Below are positions 10,960 to 23,689 of a DNA stretch of 64,000 nucleotides, piece after piece. The stretch lies in NCBI RefSeq assembly GCF_032884065.1, contig NC_088871.1:12810393-12874392 (forward strand), read 5' to 3'. This DNA is from Artemia franciscana (lineage: Eukaryota > Arthropoda > Branchiopoda > Anostraca > Artemiidae). How positions within the stretch are numbered: position 1 is the stretch's first letter; the number at the start of each line of letters is the position of its first letter. Both the position numbers and the translations under genes were made by a program. Below the pieces are notes generated by a model, which searched no databases, was not told the DNA's origin, and was given only the letters and a program-made list of their open reading frames with translations.

Positions 10960-11285
10960 CGTAAAACTTGCGAATATACATCATTCTTTGCTGTCCCATT
11001 GTCTGTCCATATAAATAGATTGTCAGGTTTACCAACTCTTGAACATGCAACATAATAATTGTCCATGGGAAAACAATCCGTATTCAGATCCATACCGCAT
11101 TTTTCTAACGATTGCCCTTGAGTTTCGTTAATGATGATTGCTAATCGAACATTCCCTGTGTCCCCGTCGTCATTTACATATCCCCATGTGCCCTGGCGTC
11201 CCCGTTGTAGTTGTGTCCCTGTGTCCTGGTCGTCATTTATATTCCCTGTGTCCCGGTCGTCATTTGTGTCCCGGTATACCTGTAG
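10960..11285 (-). mobile_element. Helitron internal fragment, minus strand
   Basis: Helicase C-terminal remnant (10960..11150, end motif TTTTACGTAG read on minus) preceded on that strand by GACGACC minisatellite (11150..11285). This is the right border of the first Helitron nest. Confidence 0.65.
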
Positions 11286-11302
11286 CCAACGTATAATTAA
11301 CT

Positions 11303-11420
11303 ACTGAGACAGACAGGCAGACAGACAGACACGACAAACAGATAGACAGACCAGACATACAGGACAGACAGAAAGACAAACAGACATTCAGACAGACAGA
11401 CAGAAAGACAGACCAGACAG
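11303..11420. repeat. Degenerate (GACA)n microsatellite
   Basis: Imperfect GACA/CAGA tetranucleotide run with several interruptions. Confidence 0.85.
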
Positions 11421-11571
11421 ACGGACCTGCACCAGAACTGATGCACCCCTTGTAACTGCAACCAGCTCACAGCTCCCCCTTCTAGTTACCGGCAGTCAAA
11501 TTTCAGCACCCCAGATACCTGCAGCCAGTCTACAGCTCCTTGGGTACATACTTTGCAATTGTATTGTATCA

Positions 11572-11698
11572 GATTAACGACGCTTCTTGACTACTAAGAT
11601 CCTTGCGTCGGCCCTGCAGTGCATTGCTGCAGCATAATTTGATCTCTGGGTCCCGTATTACCAAGCTAAGGTCAAACCCACTGCGCCACCACAGGACC
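11572..11698 (-). repeat. tRNA-derived SINE, copy 1
   Basis: Read on the minus strand it starts GGTCCTGTGGTGGCGCAGTG. TGGCGCAGTGGG (11677..11688) is a perfect polymerase III A box. The B box region (GAGATCAAATTA) is degenerate. The 3' half has CGACGCAAGGATCTTAGTAG and ends GCGTCGTTAATC. A second copy is at 45501..45628. Confidence 0.65.
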
Positions 11699-12379
11699 AT
11701 ACTTTGCGAATTCAGTACTCGTTTTGCATTGGAACTGTCAACATCTATATGATTTTAAGCCGGGTTAACTTTTGAATATGTTTAGGTTTATTGCAGTGAC
11801 TGTCAGTGATTTTGTGGTTTACTGGATAGCAGCTTTGAATATCACAGTACTGTCATAAATTCTAGCTGGTCTCCATAGTCGACCAAGCCACTTATCAAAC
11901 AAGTGATAGCCACTGCACACCCGGGGCTTGCTCAAATACAGGCAAGTTTATTATTACACTTTTTATTTTTGCCTTTAGACAATCAATTTGATAGTTTCAA
12001 ATGAACACCCGCTTTGGCCAGTAATAATTGTAGTCGTTAATACCCAATCAGAAAAAGCACCAACATTTCTAGTCTCTGTTAGGATCCCATGATCTTTAAA
12101 CAGTCTTAGAAGTGAATTTGGTCCTCTGTGCGGAAAATTCTAAAGAGGCATCACAGTCCTCTGTGCGGAAAATTCTAAAGAATCATCACAGAAACAGAAC
12201 GGAGCATTAACAAAGCATTTCAGGAGCTGGCGATTTTCCCGGATATCTACTTACAACATTCCAAAATAAACTTCATCCGTGCAAACCTGCCCAAGTTCTG
12301 AAAATTGATCGGTATCTGTTCATGTTGAAAATTTAGTTTCTACGGAAAGGTAGCACAAAATAATAGTATTAACCTAGGT
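11699..12379. other. No recognised feature
   Basis: About 680 bp without coding signal. It has a short direct repeat (GTCCTCTGTGCGGAAAATTC near 12120 and again near 12157). Confidence 0.6.
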
Positions 12380-12969
12380 ACTGCTGAACAGATAATATCC
12401 CAAGTTTGTGATAGAATATCAGTTGAAGAAAACTTGATCAGATTGGTAAAGTGCTTAAGGGATAAAGAGCTCAAATTGAGTCACTTGAAAATCGTATTAC
12501 CAAAATGGAAGATACACTTGATGAATATCAACAAGAATCTGAGCTTGATTCCCTTGTATTCGTAGGGGCCATACATGCCCCTGGTGTTGACCTAAAAGTA
12601 ACAATACATAGTATTATACAAGGTAAATAGGCTTAAGTACTCTTATGAGTGATTCAAATTCTTTCTTTAAAACGATTTTGTTTACCCAGCCTTACAGCTC
12701 AGAATACAGATGAAAGTCGATTTGCCTCTGTGATCGTCAAATTTTCTAACAAAGATGTTGTGCATACTCTCTTTAAATCGGAGTTTAAGCTTGCAAAATC
12801 TGGTATTTTTGTAAATGAATATCTTACAAAGCAGCGCAAGATTTTCCTGGATAGTGCTAGATATAAGTACGGAGCAAAGAACGTTTGGTCGGATCTAGGC
12901 CTTATTTTTGTTTGCCTACAAGGTGAATCTACTTCTAGGAGACTTTGGAAGGTTGAAGACAATTTCTAG
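12380..12969 (+). pseudogene. LINE ORF1-like remnant
   Basis: The first part (12380..12610) translates, with frame breaks, to a coiled-coil stretch containing LENRITKMEDTLDEYQQESE, then VFVGAIHAPG. The second part (12649..12969) is open: DESRFASVIVKFSNKDVVHT, then IFVNEYLTKQRKIFL and YGAKNVWSDLGLIFV. This order (coiled coil, 'sites and region' domain, FVNE-LT motif, W-x-GxIFV) is typical of ORF1 proteins of CR1/Jockey-like LINEs, which bind RNA. It has several stops and is not functional. The RT remnant follows at 13020. Confidence 0.65.
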
Positions 12970-13019
12970 ATTGAACATTTTCTTGATTTTCTGAACAAAT
13001 CAATGGATAACGGTGAAAT

Positions 13020-14010
13020 GATTTTTTGGTTTATATAGATTTTAAAGAAGTGTTTGACACGTTTGATTTTGAAATTTTAATTAATAGGCTACGGTCACTT
13101 GAAGTCACAGGTAGCATTGGTAGTATTTTAGGGAGTTTTAATATTATTTGATAGGAAGGTTGATGCTTGGATGTTTTAATAATGTTATTTCTAATAAATT
13201 TTTATAAGGTCTGGTGTACAGCAAGGTTCTGTCTACGGTAATTTGTTGCATCTTGTTTATATAGACACTATGTGGTGTTATGTTCCGGGTCTGTTAATAC
13301 TTCTTTTGCCGATTACAGGGTATTGCCAACTGCTGCATGTAATGCTGATATTCTTGTGGGGAAAGCTTTGAGGCATATTTTAATTTTTAAAAAGATTAGT
13401 TGCTTATCAGTTAATATTTTAAAACCTCATTTTGTGTTGTTTAGTCAGAAAGGAAGTCCAATTGATTTAAGTGGAAAAGCATTTCTTCGTAATAGGCCAT
13501 TGAAGCAAATAGCTTTGACGAGAAACCTGGTTTTTAGCTTGATCAAAATGTGAGCTGGAAAGCACATGGTGATTAGGTGGCAGCTAAGGTATATAGAGGG
13601 CTTGGTCTAATTCGGTGGTTGAGAAATCAGTTACTTCGTACTGCCCTTTTAAATCATTATCATGGTATTCTCATGCCTTACATTCCTAATGGTTGTGTGA
13701 TATGCCTATGGGATTTTATATGAATTTGAAATGTGTTCAGGTTTTACAATGGTGAAAATAATAAAATTAATTGTTAAAGGAAACTCATGATTCTTAATGT
13801 TAGCCAACTTCATGAGTATCAACTTGCTATTTTTGTGTTCAATAATATATATGGTTCGTTTCCTGAAATTTTTCACTAAATGTTTACAAGCAATTCTTCG
13901 TAGTAGAATCGTTGAGCAGTAGTAGGGAATTCTTTACCAACGATTATAAGGTTCTCGGAAAATGTTAGCCAGTTTAAGAGCAGGCTGAAGCATCACCTTC
14001 TGGGAAGAGA
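13020..14010 (+). pseudogene. LINE reverse transcriptase remnant
   Basis: Decayed reverse transcriptase in the same orientation as the ORF1 remnant. RT motif A survives as VYIDFKEVFDTFDFEILINR (13030..13090), motif B as SGVQQGS (near 13208), and motif C as SFADY in place of FADD (near 13305). C-terminal sequence follows (AHV--RGLGLIRWLRNQ, 13560..13640, and MPYI near 13675). Frameshifts and small deletions are frequent. Fused to 12380..12969 it is one old LINE copy. Confidence 0.65.
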
Positions 14011-14429
14011 TTAAGTAAATAATTTAAATGGGATAGCTTATTGTCTTGTTATGGAACTTGGTATCAACCAAGTGTTATGTACTATATCTTGTTGGTAATA
14101 TAGTACCTTTGGTTGGTTCTCAATCCTACGCCTGAACGGAAGCGAGAGCTTGGCTACTACCATAGTTTATTTTACATAGCTAAACTAGAAACATAAATAC
14201 ATCAAAATATACTCAAATTTAGGTTCACTTAACTGAACTTGAAATTCAACTGCACTGATGAAATCACTCCCCTAATCTATATATACCCAAACTGACATAC
14301 CCAAACGAAACCCACAAGATATTCTAAGGAAATGACATAAATGATAAACTACCCCAGAAACTAAAGTGAAAGTGACACTGGCATCTATTTAGAATCTACT
14401 TAACCCGGAATAAACCCTAGCGTACAACA

Positions 14430-16125
14430 CAAGTGACATTTGGCGATCGTAAATTCTGTCGGTCTGTCGTTCTGTCTGTCCCGGTTTTGCTACTTTAGGC
14501 CTTTCCAGGTAAGCTAGGACGATGCAATTTGGCGGGCGTATCAGGGACCGGACCAGATTCAATTAAAAATAGTCGTTTTCCCGATTTGACTATCTGGGGG
14601 GGGGGGGGGGGGTAATTGGGCCGATTCATTCGGAAAAACAGAAAAAATGAGGTATTATTAACTTACGAATGGGAAATGGGATCTTAATGAAATTTGATGT
14701 TTGGAAGCATATTGTGTCTCAGAGCTCTTGTTTTAAATCCCAACTGGATCTGGTGACACTGGGGGAGTTGGTGGGGGGATCCTAAAATCCTGGAAAACGC
14801 TTAGAGTGGAGGAATCAGGATGAGACTTGGTGGTAAAAATAATACTAAGTTCTAGATACGTGATTGATATAAGCGGAATGGATCTGCTCTCTTCGGGGGA
14901 GTTGGGGAAGGAGGGTTAATTCTGAAAAAAAAAAATGAGGATGTTTGGAAGAATATCGTGTCTTGGAGTTCTTATAATAAATTCCAACCGGATTTGGTAA
15001 CATTGGGGGGAGTTGGGGGGGTACCTAAATTCTTGGAAAACGCTCGAAGTGGAGGGATCGGAATGAAACTTGACGGGAAAAATAATTTTAAGTCATAGAT
15101 ACGTGAATGACATAACCGATACGGATCCGGTCTCGATGAGGGAGTTGGGGGGAGATGGTTAATTCTGAAAAATTAGAAAAATGAAGTATTTTTAACTTAC
15201 GAAGGAGTAATCGGATCTTCATGAAATTTGATGTTTGGAGGGATATCATGTCTCAGAGCTCTTATTTTAAATCCCGACCGGATCTGGCGAAGGGGAAGTT
15301 GGTGGGGGACCTTAAATCTTGGAAAACGCTTAGAGTGGAGGGATCGGGATAAAACTTGGTAGCAAAAATAAGCACAAGTCCTAGATACACAAGTGACATA
15401 ACCGGAATGGATCTGCTCTTTTTGGGGGAGTTGGGGGGAGGGTTAATTCTAAAAAAATATAAAAAGTGAGGTATTTTTAAATTGCGAAAGAATGATCGTA
15501 TCTTAATGAAATTTCATATTTAGAAGGACCTCAAAACTCAGATCTCTTATTTTAAATCCCGACCGGATTCATTGTCATTAGGGGGGGGGATCTTGGAAAA
15601 CGCTTAAAGCGAAGAAATCAGGATGAAGCTTGGTGGAAAGAATAAGTACAAGTCCAAGATAGGTGACTGACATAACCGGACCGGATTCGCTCTCTTTGGT
15701 GGAGTTAGGGGGGGAGTAATTCGGAAAAATTAGAAAAAATGAGGTAATTTAACTTACGAACGGGTGATCAGGTCTGAATGAAATTTGATATCTAGAAGGA
15801 TCTTGTGCCTAAGAGCTCTCATTTTAATCTCGACCAGATCTGGTGACACTGATGGGAGTTAGAGGGGGAAACCGGAATTCTTGGAAAACTTGAAAAATGA
15901 GGTATCTTACGAATGGGAGATCAGATCTTAATTAATTTTGATATTTAAAGGATCCCGTGGCTCAGAGCTCTTATTTTAAATCCCGACCGGCATTAAACCT
16001 CGGATTTTCCTTTTAAAGCAATCTATTGATTCTTAGAATTTTCCTAGAGCTCATATCTTATGAGTTCTTGGCTCTTCTGACCTCGTCACAAGTGCCATAT
16101 GAGCTCTTAACTCTTGTTTTTAATT
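14430..16125 (+). repeat. Non-coding element built from ~300-bp units, copy 1
   Basis: Starts AAGTGACATTTGGCGATCGT and TCTGTCGGTCTGTC, then CCCGGTTTTGCTACTTTAGG. Diverged units follow, each holding CTTACGAA-GGGTGATCGGATC, GAGCTCTTATTTTAAATCCC, GACCGGATCTGGTGACA, a G-run, GGAAAACGCTTAGAGTGGAG and TAGATACGTGA words. GAGCTCTTATTTTAAATC landmarks fall near 14720, 15258, 15540, 15810 and 15970. It ends CGTCACAAGTGCCATATGAG and CTCTTAACTC. No ORF. The longer copy is 28097..31215. Confidence 0.75.
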
Positions 16126-18183
16126 AGGATTTTTTTTTTCCTTCTTTTTTCTTTGTCTTTTTTTTAAATTAATTAAATCGAATAGTTTTGGGCATCAAGT
16201 CTAGTCTAATTGTGGAAAAAGACAGATAGTCCAATCGAGTGAGAAGCAAATTTACGACTGTGCCCCCCCCCCCTTATTAGGATTGTATAAAAATGATGTT
16301 AGTTGATTTGTTAATGGATAGATATGTCTATCTATTATCCGTCCAAGTGTCGTTCCTAGGGCAGTAGAACTAAGGTAGATAAGTCATAGAACTTATGGTT
16401 TTCCAAGTGTTTGGTTAAATGACACGGGTAAACGGCAGCAGTAGGTGTGCCTTCCGCTCTTATTGGACCAATACTTGTTTGTTGTCTTTTTGCATGTCAC
16501 GCCTGCCCAGAGTCTCAGGTAGGTTGACCAAGAATTTAGAATTGATGTAAGACCATTAGATTGCCTGGAATGGGAGATAAAAAGGCACGCCTACTTATGG
16601 TTTTAGGCAGGTTCAACCAACAATTTAGAAATGACTTTGATTTATCGTTTTTTTTATTCTCTCTCTCTTCTTTATTTTCCTTTTTTCTTCACCTTTTTGT
16701 CCCATTTCATTTTTTTTAGTGAAGTCAGTATTGCTGTTCATTGAATATTCATCAGCCATTACTAACAAGTCTTTGACTTTCTAAAGTGACTGATGTGGTT
16801 CTTTTGTATATTGATATTATGTATACAAAAAGGTTCTCTCTGTAAAAAATAGTAAATAAAAAACCTAAACACTCCAGATGGTAGCACAAAAGATTTTTTA
16901 ATTATAGATTACTTTCAAGCCAGGTTCATTTAAGTTTACTAAGCATAGTGTACGTAATACTAACTTAAATCAATTACATTTTTATATATGTATTTTATTG
17001 TCGTGGATATACTTTTATGAGACAAATATCTCAGACTTTATGTTGACCATTCTTGATTCAACCGTGAATAGTTGAAAATATCCCTTTCTACCAGTATAAT
17101 ATTGATTTCAGTACCCTACGATTAAAGTGCTTTAATAATGTTTGTAAATTTGCTTATCAATATAACTTGTGTGTACAATAAAAGTCAAAAAATGAACAAA
17201 ATATAGAATCGAGTACCGTGTCATGTGTCCCTTTTAATTTACCTCTAAAAACGCTTTAATTTACCTCAACGGACTGAATTTCTCATCATTTGTGCAGACA
17301 ATCCTCGATTAAACGAGGTTAGAGTTGCAAATATGTTTTCTAACATTTTCTAACATTGTAATATAAGCTTGTAGTTAGGAGGGGGAAGGGGCAGATGCCT
17401 TGAAGGGTGCATTTTAATATAAACATCCAAACTCTTATTGAGCCTTCAGATAAATACAGAATTAGTTCTAAGGAAGGGGAGTGGATGTCTAAATTAGCAC
17501 GTATCATTCTGGATTGCCGGGAATATTTCTGGTCTACGCCATAATTATGAAAGTAAAAGTAACATTAAATCCAAAACGAGTAGAATTTATTCCGTGGATA
17601 AGAAGGGTGGGCCTCCGTTCAGATTACAGACGCATTTTGTATAACTGAACAATCATGGAGAAGATTAAGGGCATATTTTTTTGAAATAAAAAATAAGTAA
17701 GCCTGCAATAGTAGTTTTCCCACATCTTATGAATCTCATAAAGGATGTAAAGACATAGTATTAATGGGAAATGCTCGGGAGGAAATTGTTGTTAATCTAA
17801 GCTTTCAAACTAAGTTCAAGCTATTTAAATTGTCGCTCCTGTATCGCAAGTTTGACATTTCCGAAGAACACAGGTCTTACGGAACATTGACTTTTTTATA
17901 CAACAAATATGAATATAGTGTGTCTTGGGTTTAAGCTTGAAGACGTTCTCATGGCCATATACAAATTTGATTTAGGAAATCTACATTAAAATGCAAATAG
18001 CTTGAAATCCTATGGGGCTTGCACCTTCAGTAAATTATTGAAAAAGACAGACGGTTATATCTATAGATCTTTGGCAATAGGGGTATTTAACTCCTGGATA
18101 CGACCTTGGTTGTTATATTAATAATGTTTTGTATTATATTATAGTATATTATATTATAAAAATTATTTTTGCATGCTGACTAA
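16126..18183. other. No recognised feature
   Basis: About 2 kb of AT-rich DNA with no open frame of note. It includes a C-run near 16263 and no clear splice-bounded exon. Confidence 0.6.
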
Positions 18184-18400
18184 TGGTCTGTGTAGTGCAG
18201 GCACCGATCTGCTGATTCTCTGCCTTCAGCCGGGAGTGCGGGTTGGGGGCAAATCATCCGACACTTCCCGTGTTTTCCCCCAGGTTTCTCCAGGCACCCA
18301 TTTTGTGCTGGGTCGACTTTGGCTGAGCTTGTAGAGTCACACCGCTGACTCCCTTTCCAAACAGAATAACCAGCGACATCAGGACTCGAACCCCTGTCTT
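18184..18400 (-). repeat. Candidate SINE or tRNA-derived repeat
   Basis: GC-richer than its flanks. On the minus strand a consensus-like B box GGTTCGAGTCC lies at 18382..18392. It is followed by GACGTCGCTGG-like sequence and a core with GGAGAAACCTGGGGGAAAAC and AACCCGCACTCCCGGC. I see no clear A box, so this may be a 5'-truncated or older SINE. Confidence 0.35.
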
Positions 18401-18962
18401 CATATTGTATTATTTAAGTACTATAACGCTTTTAGAATTATTGTATCTGATTTGGCGTACAATACAATAAAGGGTATCTGGATACAAAAACTCTTGGAGT
18501 TTTTGGACTTAGTACATGGAGTTTTAATCTTACACATAAACACCTTCTCTTTTTTTGAATAAACCGGATTGATTTTTAACGGATTGATTTCTGTTTGTAG
18601 AAGGAATTTGCCTGAAAACCTAACTACTGGTGCCCCACACAGAGAACCAGAGACATCACATGTGTTAAATCATATGGTTCAAACGCTTGAAGTTTTACAA
18701 AGACGATCCAATCAGCTTTTAGAAAACATGTCTGTTCAAATCTGTTAAAATGGACAGATAAGACTTCTGTTTCTGACGTACGTTTTGTAAATAAAATAAT
18801 TGGGTCACATCTGAGTATTCGTCACAAAATAATTCTCATGTTTTGGGATAATGTTATAGAAAACTGATATTTCTGGCCCTCTAAGGTACCACTTTTTATC
18901 TATAAAATATATTATTTTCCTTAAATTCATACAATTTTTTTCCTCAACAAATCAAAAGCAAA
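18401..18962. other. No recognised feature
   Basis: AT-rich, no gene seen. It lies downstream of the host gene's last exon (minus strand). Confidence 0.55.
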
Positions 18963-18968
18963 TTTATT
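18963..18968 (-). promoter_or_regulatory. Probable polyadenylation signal AATAAA
   Basis: AATAAA on the minus strand, about 55 bp after the stop codon of the terminal exon 19024..19328. Confidence 0.45.
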
Positions 18969-19023
18969 GATCCGAAAGTAAAAAAGAAAAACACAAAAAA
19001 CACAAAAAAAAAGATAAAAAGAA

Positions 19024-19328
19024 TCAACTTAAGGTTGACATTACATCTGAAATTTTCCTCGATGGTATAATTTGAAATCGCTTATTCCCTTGGGAGCCTT
19101 GAGGCTTTTGAATCACTCTAATTTCTGGTTTTGCACCATTTACCACAGTTCCAGTTTTTAACCTCTGGTAATAAACTACATTTGAACTTTTGAATAAATG
19201 ATCCGTATTTGGTTTAGATATAATTGGTCCTCCAGGAGCAGTGGTGGATGTATCAATTGAACTGGCAATTCTGCCATAGCCTGGCCGTGGAACTTTGTGA
19301 ATCATCGGCGCTTTCCCACTATTTTGAC
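19024..19328 (-). CDS. Unrecognised host gene, terminal coding exon
   Basis: Minus-strand exon after a strong acceptor (AATATTTTTCAG at 19329). Its first two bases complete a glycine codon split with the exon at 22568..22679. Then come QNSGKAPMIHKVPRPGYGRI and 80 further residues to a stop, ending ISDVMSTLS (100 residues). The text is rich in Pro, Ser, Lys and Arg, with no transmembrane segment or catalytic motif that I recognise. Low complexity is absent and the frame matches across the splice, which argues for a real gene. Such a basic, flexible C-terminus would suit a nuclear or scaffold protein, but that is a guess. AATAAA follows 55 bp downstream. Confidence 0.65.
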
Positions 19329-22300
19329 CTGAAAAATATTTTTAGCAGATTGAAATTAAAAAAAACACGGTTTGTGGATACACCACATCACTAATTAGGA
19401 ATTCTAAAACCATATTCTATGCATTATTATGCATTCTGTGTTAATCGTCTGCTCAACTCTGAAAATTAGCTTAACTGACGTTCTGTGTCAATCGCTATTT
19501 GACAAGCTTAGGGTTCTACAAAAATTAATGGAAATTTTCAATTCTTCACAATATTTCCGCCCGGCTCTAAAACACTCATGAGAATTACGATTAGCATAAA
19601 CATCTTTGCCAGCTTTAGATCACAAAAGACCGAGCCTAGAGGGGAGGGGGGGGGTCTCTTTTATTAACTTCCAATACTCCAGGAAATCCCCCGCATTTTT
19701 ATTGAGGGGGAATATGAGTCCCTATCCGGATAGTCAAGGGACATGGGATGTATATTAAGTTTTTCTCCTCATTATTAGAGGGGGAAAATGTCCCCTCCAA
19801 ACGACGCCCCTACCGTGCTTCGGCCCCTAAAAAAACTTGAAGCACACGAGTAAATAATATGAAATACCAATTTGTTATATTGTAACCATTTCAAAAACAT
19901 TTCAAACACCCTTCCCCCCTTTGGGTAGTTTGAACAGTCTGGTTACTCTCTATCTAAGAGCTATGTTTTACACTTTATCTTCTTATTGCTTTCCCTCTTG
20001 AAATTGTCTTTGTTGGTGCCCTCTTTCCAAGACTAAAATAATGCTTAGGTACGTTCACGAGTTATACCTCTAAAGAGGGCGAGATGAAGGAGATTTGACA
20101 GCCTCGGGTGACTTAGCGCTGCAATGACTATTTATCAGTAGTAATCAACTGATTACCACATAGAAAGGAAGGGCTATAGTTATACCTATAGTTATAATAG
20201 TTTTTTCTGCAAATTTTCTTTCATTTTTTGGGGGGTGGGGGGAATTGTCCTCCGAAAAAAATGACGCCCCTAGAAGGAATTTTTGTACCAGGCTACAAAA
20301 ACTGAATGACTATAAACGAACATCAGAAACCCGAAAACATCAAACTCATTAGAAACATTAGTAATTTAGAGTAATTTAGAGTAATTTAGAGTAGAGTTCA
20401 TGACAGAGAAATGATTATAAAGCTTGAAAAATGTCAAGTGTTGCCAAAAGCTAGATGGCGTTGAGGTTTATTACCGACTTTATTGTAAGTTTCCACTTTT
20501 ATATGGTATCCATACTCTTTGAACTGAATGCTGTCTTAGGGTCGTGGCCTTGCAATTACATTACCCGCAAAATCAAGCCATATGATATACCCTGGCGCGT
20601 TCAGTTATCAGCTACATATAATATGAGCAATTACCTGATTAAAAGGTAGAAATGATTTTATACCGTTACTTCAGTGGTTTATCCATGCCAAGGTCTACTG
20701 TGTAGTTGGTTTGTTTTTGCCGTTAATTTAAGAGCAAGGCTAAGTCCTCAAGACAGAATTTTGATAACAAAATTTATGTGGCGGTATAATGACAAAGATC
20801 TGGTGATAAGTTGCGCTATATTTTTTAAAACTAATAAATTAACTAAATAAAAAAATTACATAAATAGAAACATGTAAATATACGCTGAGCCCCCCCCCCC
20901 CTCACCCAGCGTGCGTCCCTTGATAGACTGAGATAGCTATTTTGAGATAGCTATTTTGCTCATCATAGTTGAGCTATGATCTTATACTGAAGACTGGCTC
21001 CAATTGTTATAAGTCTTTTGTGCCTCAGTCTCTAAGAGTGAATTGGTGGTCTTAGGCTTAGCCGTGAGATTCCCTCCTAAGAAGCTAGCAAGGCCATCTA
21101 GAATAGTTACAATGAGGCGAATATTCTGCTGAGTCTTGCGAGAGGAAAAACTAGGTTATCACTGGATTATATTTATTGGTTCTAAGAATACAAACGAGAT
21201 TATGGCTCATCTAAGGTTTTACAGGCAAACAACACCAACATTTAATCAATAAATAGCACTCGTCTAAGATTAACGTCTAAAGATTTACAGGCAAAAAATA
21301 TATGATAAAACTATGATGTAGTTGAGAAGTCCAGCTCCATTCGTCTTTTTTCCTATTTTTCTGTACTTATTTCAGTAGAATTGTTTTTGTTAATGTCGTG
21401 TCTAATCCCTTACGGACTATAGCCTCTGGGCATTGTTATTGGTGTGTATATTTCTTTTTGTCAATAAACACAATTAATATTATTTTCTGTAAGAATTTTT
21501 ATGTCGAATTATTTTCGAAGATGACTACGAGTTTGATCTTTGTGAGACATTACTTGCTGTCCCATTTAGGTCCCGGCTATTCTCCTGGGACATTTTGAGG
21601 ACATTCCTACTAGCTCATGTGTAAGAGCTCAGTACTTTATTCTTTTTTGCGCAGTGGGTTGTAACTGGACTCTCTTAACGTTGGAGATTTTGTCTGTCCG
21701 TCGTTTGCTTGGCTGCCTTGTATACGAAGACCAGACATCTTCAGACAAGGACGCCGGAATTCATAAAGAAATTTCACTTGGTGGCTTTTGCTTGTAACGT
21801 GTCGTGTAACGTTTATCGTCTCTTGACGTCCGTCATGTTCGTGGCCAGCCCTGTACACTAAGGCCAGAGATAATTTAACAAACTTTTCGCGTAAAAATTT
21901 AACGTCTCGAGTAAGTATTAACATCTCGCAACGTCCGCTGTGTTCTTAGCCTGCCCTGTATAGGAAGGCCAGAGATGATCTGACAAGGCAGCTGACCCTG
22001 AGTCTACTGGGTACTGCCCGTTAAAGAAAAAATTAGTTCCGTAATGTTACATAACGCAACACATTGTCTTAAGATATACTAATGTGAATGGTTCTATGAC
22101 GTAGTGTGAAAGGCGCTGTTTTTTGTCTTTTTGTTAATGAAATATAAAAGTAGACTCGATTACTTAACAAGTAAAAAGCGCTTAAAAAAATTATTTAAAA
22201 AAACTTGTCCCCGTGCTATATTCGTGTAGACTTTTATTTGCTTGTTTGAAAGTTTATCGCCCTTGTTGCGTGATTATTTTATAGCGTGGCAATAGCTTTA

Positions 22301-22567
22301 ACGTTTCTCCAGCCATAAATCTTACCTTAATCCTTTATTTTATCCAAGTAATTTGTGTCAGGGCACACCCCTAAAGCCTCTAGGTGGGGGCACAGGTCTA
22401 AAAAACCCACTGCATCCACATCCCTCCCCTAAAAAACTTCTGATGAATACCTTTCAACTTAATTAAGTTTTGCATGTTCGGAATTATCATCTAGGTAATT
22501 GGAATTCAATCTAGGGAGCCAATGACCCGGCAAACAACGCCATTGAGAGAAAGTACAGGCAACTTAC
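19329..22567 (-). other. Intron of the host gene (3239 bp)
   Basis: Bounded by donor GTAAGTT (22567 downwards) and acceptor TTTTTCAG (19329). It has small local repeats (GTAATTTAGA repeated three to four times at 20360..20395; GAGATAGCTATTTT twice near 20930), homopolymer C and G runs, and the ~120-bp repeats at 21690..21990. No gene seen. Confidence 0.55.
21690..21990. repeat. Three diverged copies of a ~110-120-bp tandem unit
   Basis: The phrase CCCTGTA-A--AAGGCCAGAGAT (or CCTTGTATACGAAGACCAGACAT) recurs near 21715, 21850 and 21955, each preceded by a CGTCCG(T/C)-TGTTC word. Copies are diverged. Confidence 0.5.
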
Positions 22568-22679
22568 CATTTAGCGCTCTTAATTGACTCTCAGTAACTC
22601 TGACAACTTTCCTATTTTCTAAGTTTGAAATTGGCCTAATTGTTGGAATGATCTGCTTCTTAACAGGAGGAGAACCAGC
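22568..22679 (-). CDS. Unrecognised host gene, internal exon
   Basis: 112-bp minus-strand exon between acceptor TTTTTTTTCAG (22680) and donor GTAAGT (22567). It reads AGSPPVKKQIIPTIRPISNL then ENRKVVRVTESQLRALN (37 codons), plus the first base of a split glycine codon completed at 19328. The phases at both ends agree with the neighbouring exons. No domain recognised. Confidence 0.65.
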
Positions 22680-23689
22680 CTGAAAAAAAAGTTGTTTTTT
22701 TTTTACATCAAAGCTAATGCAAGAAAGACTGTTGTCATAGAAGGTCTACCATGACAGCCCCTCACCAAAGTCGTTAGTTTGGTCAACGCTGTTACCATAG
22801 TTTCAATAATAGCAAATAGCATAGTCCCCTCCCCTCCTCCATACAATTCATATTGCCATTCAGTTCGGGTTTCTAGTGTGCATTTTACAGCAGAGGTTTC
22901 CAGGGATTCCATTGTGCACGAAGACCCAAAATTTCCGTCTTTGCCACTAAAATATTTAATAGGAGACATCACATTTCAGAAAAGGAAAATGAATTTCAGA
23001 AAATCTAATTTTAGGACAACCTACTTTTATCCACTCGGAAGTCTCAGTATTAAAAAGAATGAAGTCAAGCTGTAAAAAAAACAAAAAAACTATGTTTCTA
23101 CAGTCCTCCTAAAATATTACAACAGTTATTTCCAAAGAACTTCTGTTTAAAAAGTCAAGTCCTTTTTTTATCTCTGCAGTTGAAATAATTAAAGCATCTT
23201 TGAATGAGAACTGAATTACTACATCACGTTTATGATACTGAATGGCTTGGTTCCAGCCTACCCAGGTTGCCCTGGGGACAACTGGTGAACTTTCACATCT
23301 CCAATGTATTCTATGATTTTTTTTTCTGTTATTTATGGTGTAAAATTCCAATGTGTCTTATTAAACGGTGTAGCACGTAAGGCCCTGGGTTACCTTCCCT
23401 TTGTCACGATCTTTCCACACTACCGTTATTTGTTATGCTAGTTTTTTGTTTTTATGTAGGATCCAAATCTGTCTCATTAAAGGCTGGAAAGATATAACAC
23501 GGAATGGAGACAATTGTAAAAGTGCTTAGCATTAGCTAAGGCCGACGTATTGCATAATAATATCTATACACAGCGTTGAAGTTAAGGTCAGCCATGAACG
23601 ATGGAAAAACCATTTTTAAATGTAGTGCATCAAATAGCATGAGATAGTGCACAGGATGTAGCCGCAGCTCTTGATAACTACATCAAAGT

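Noticed and set aside
14590-14612. G-runs as G-quadruplex regulators (also 29180, 29340, 30365)
   Set aside because: Their length varies strongly between repeat units, which fits slippage in a repeat better than a conserved signal.
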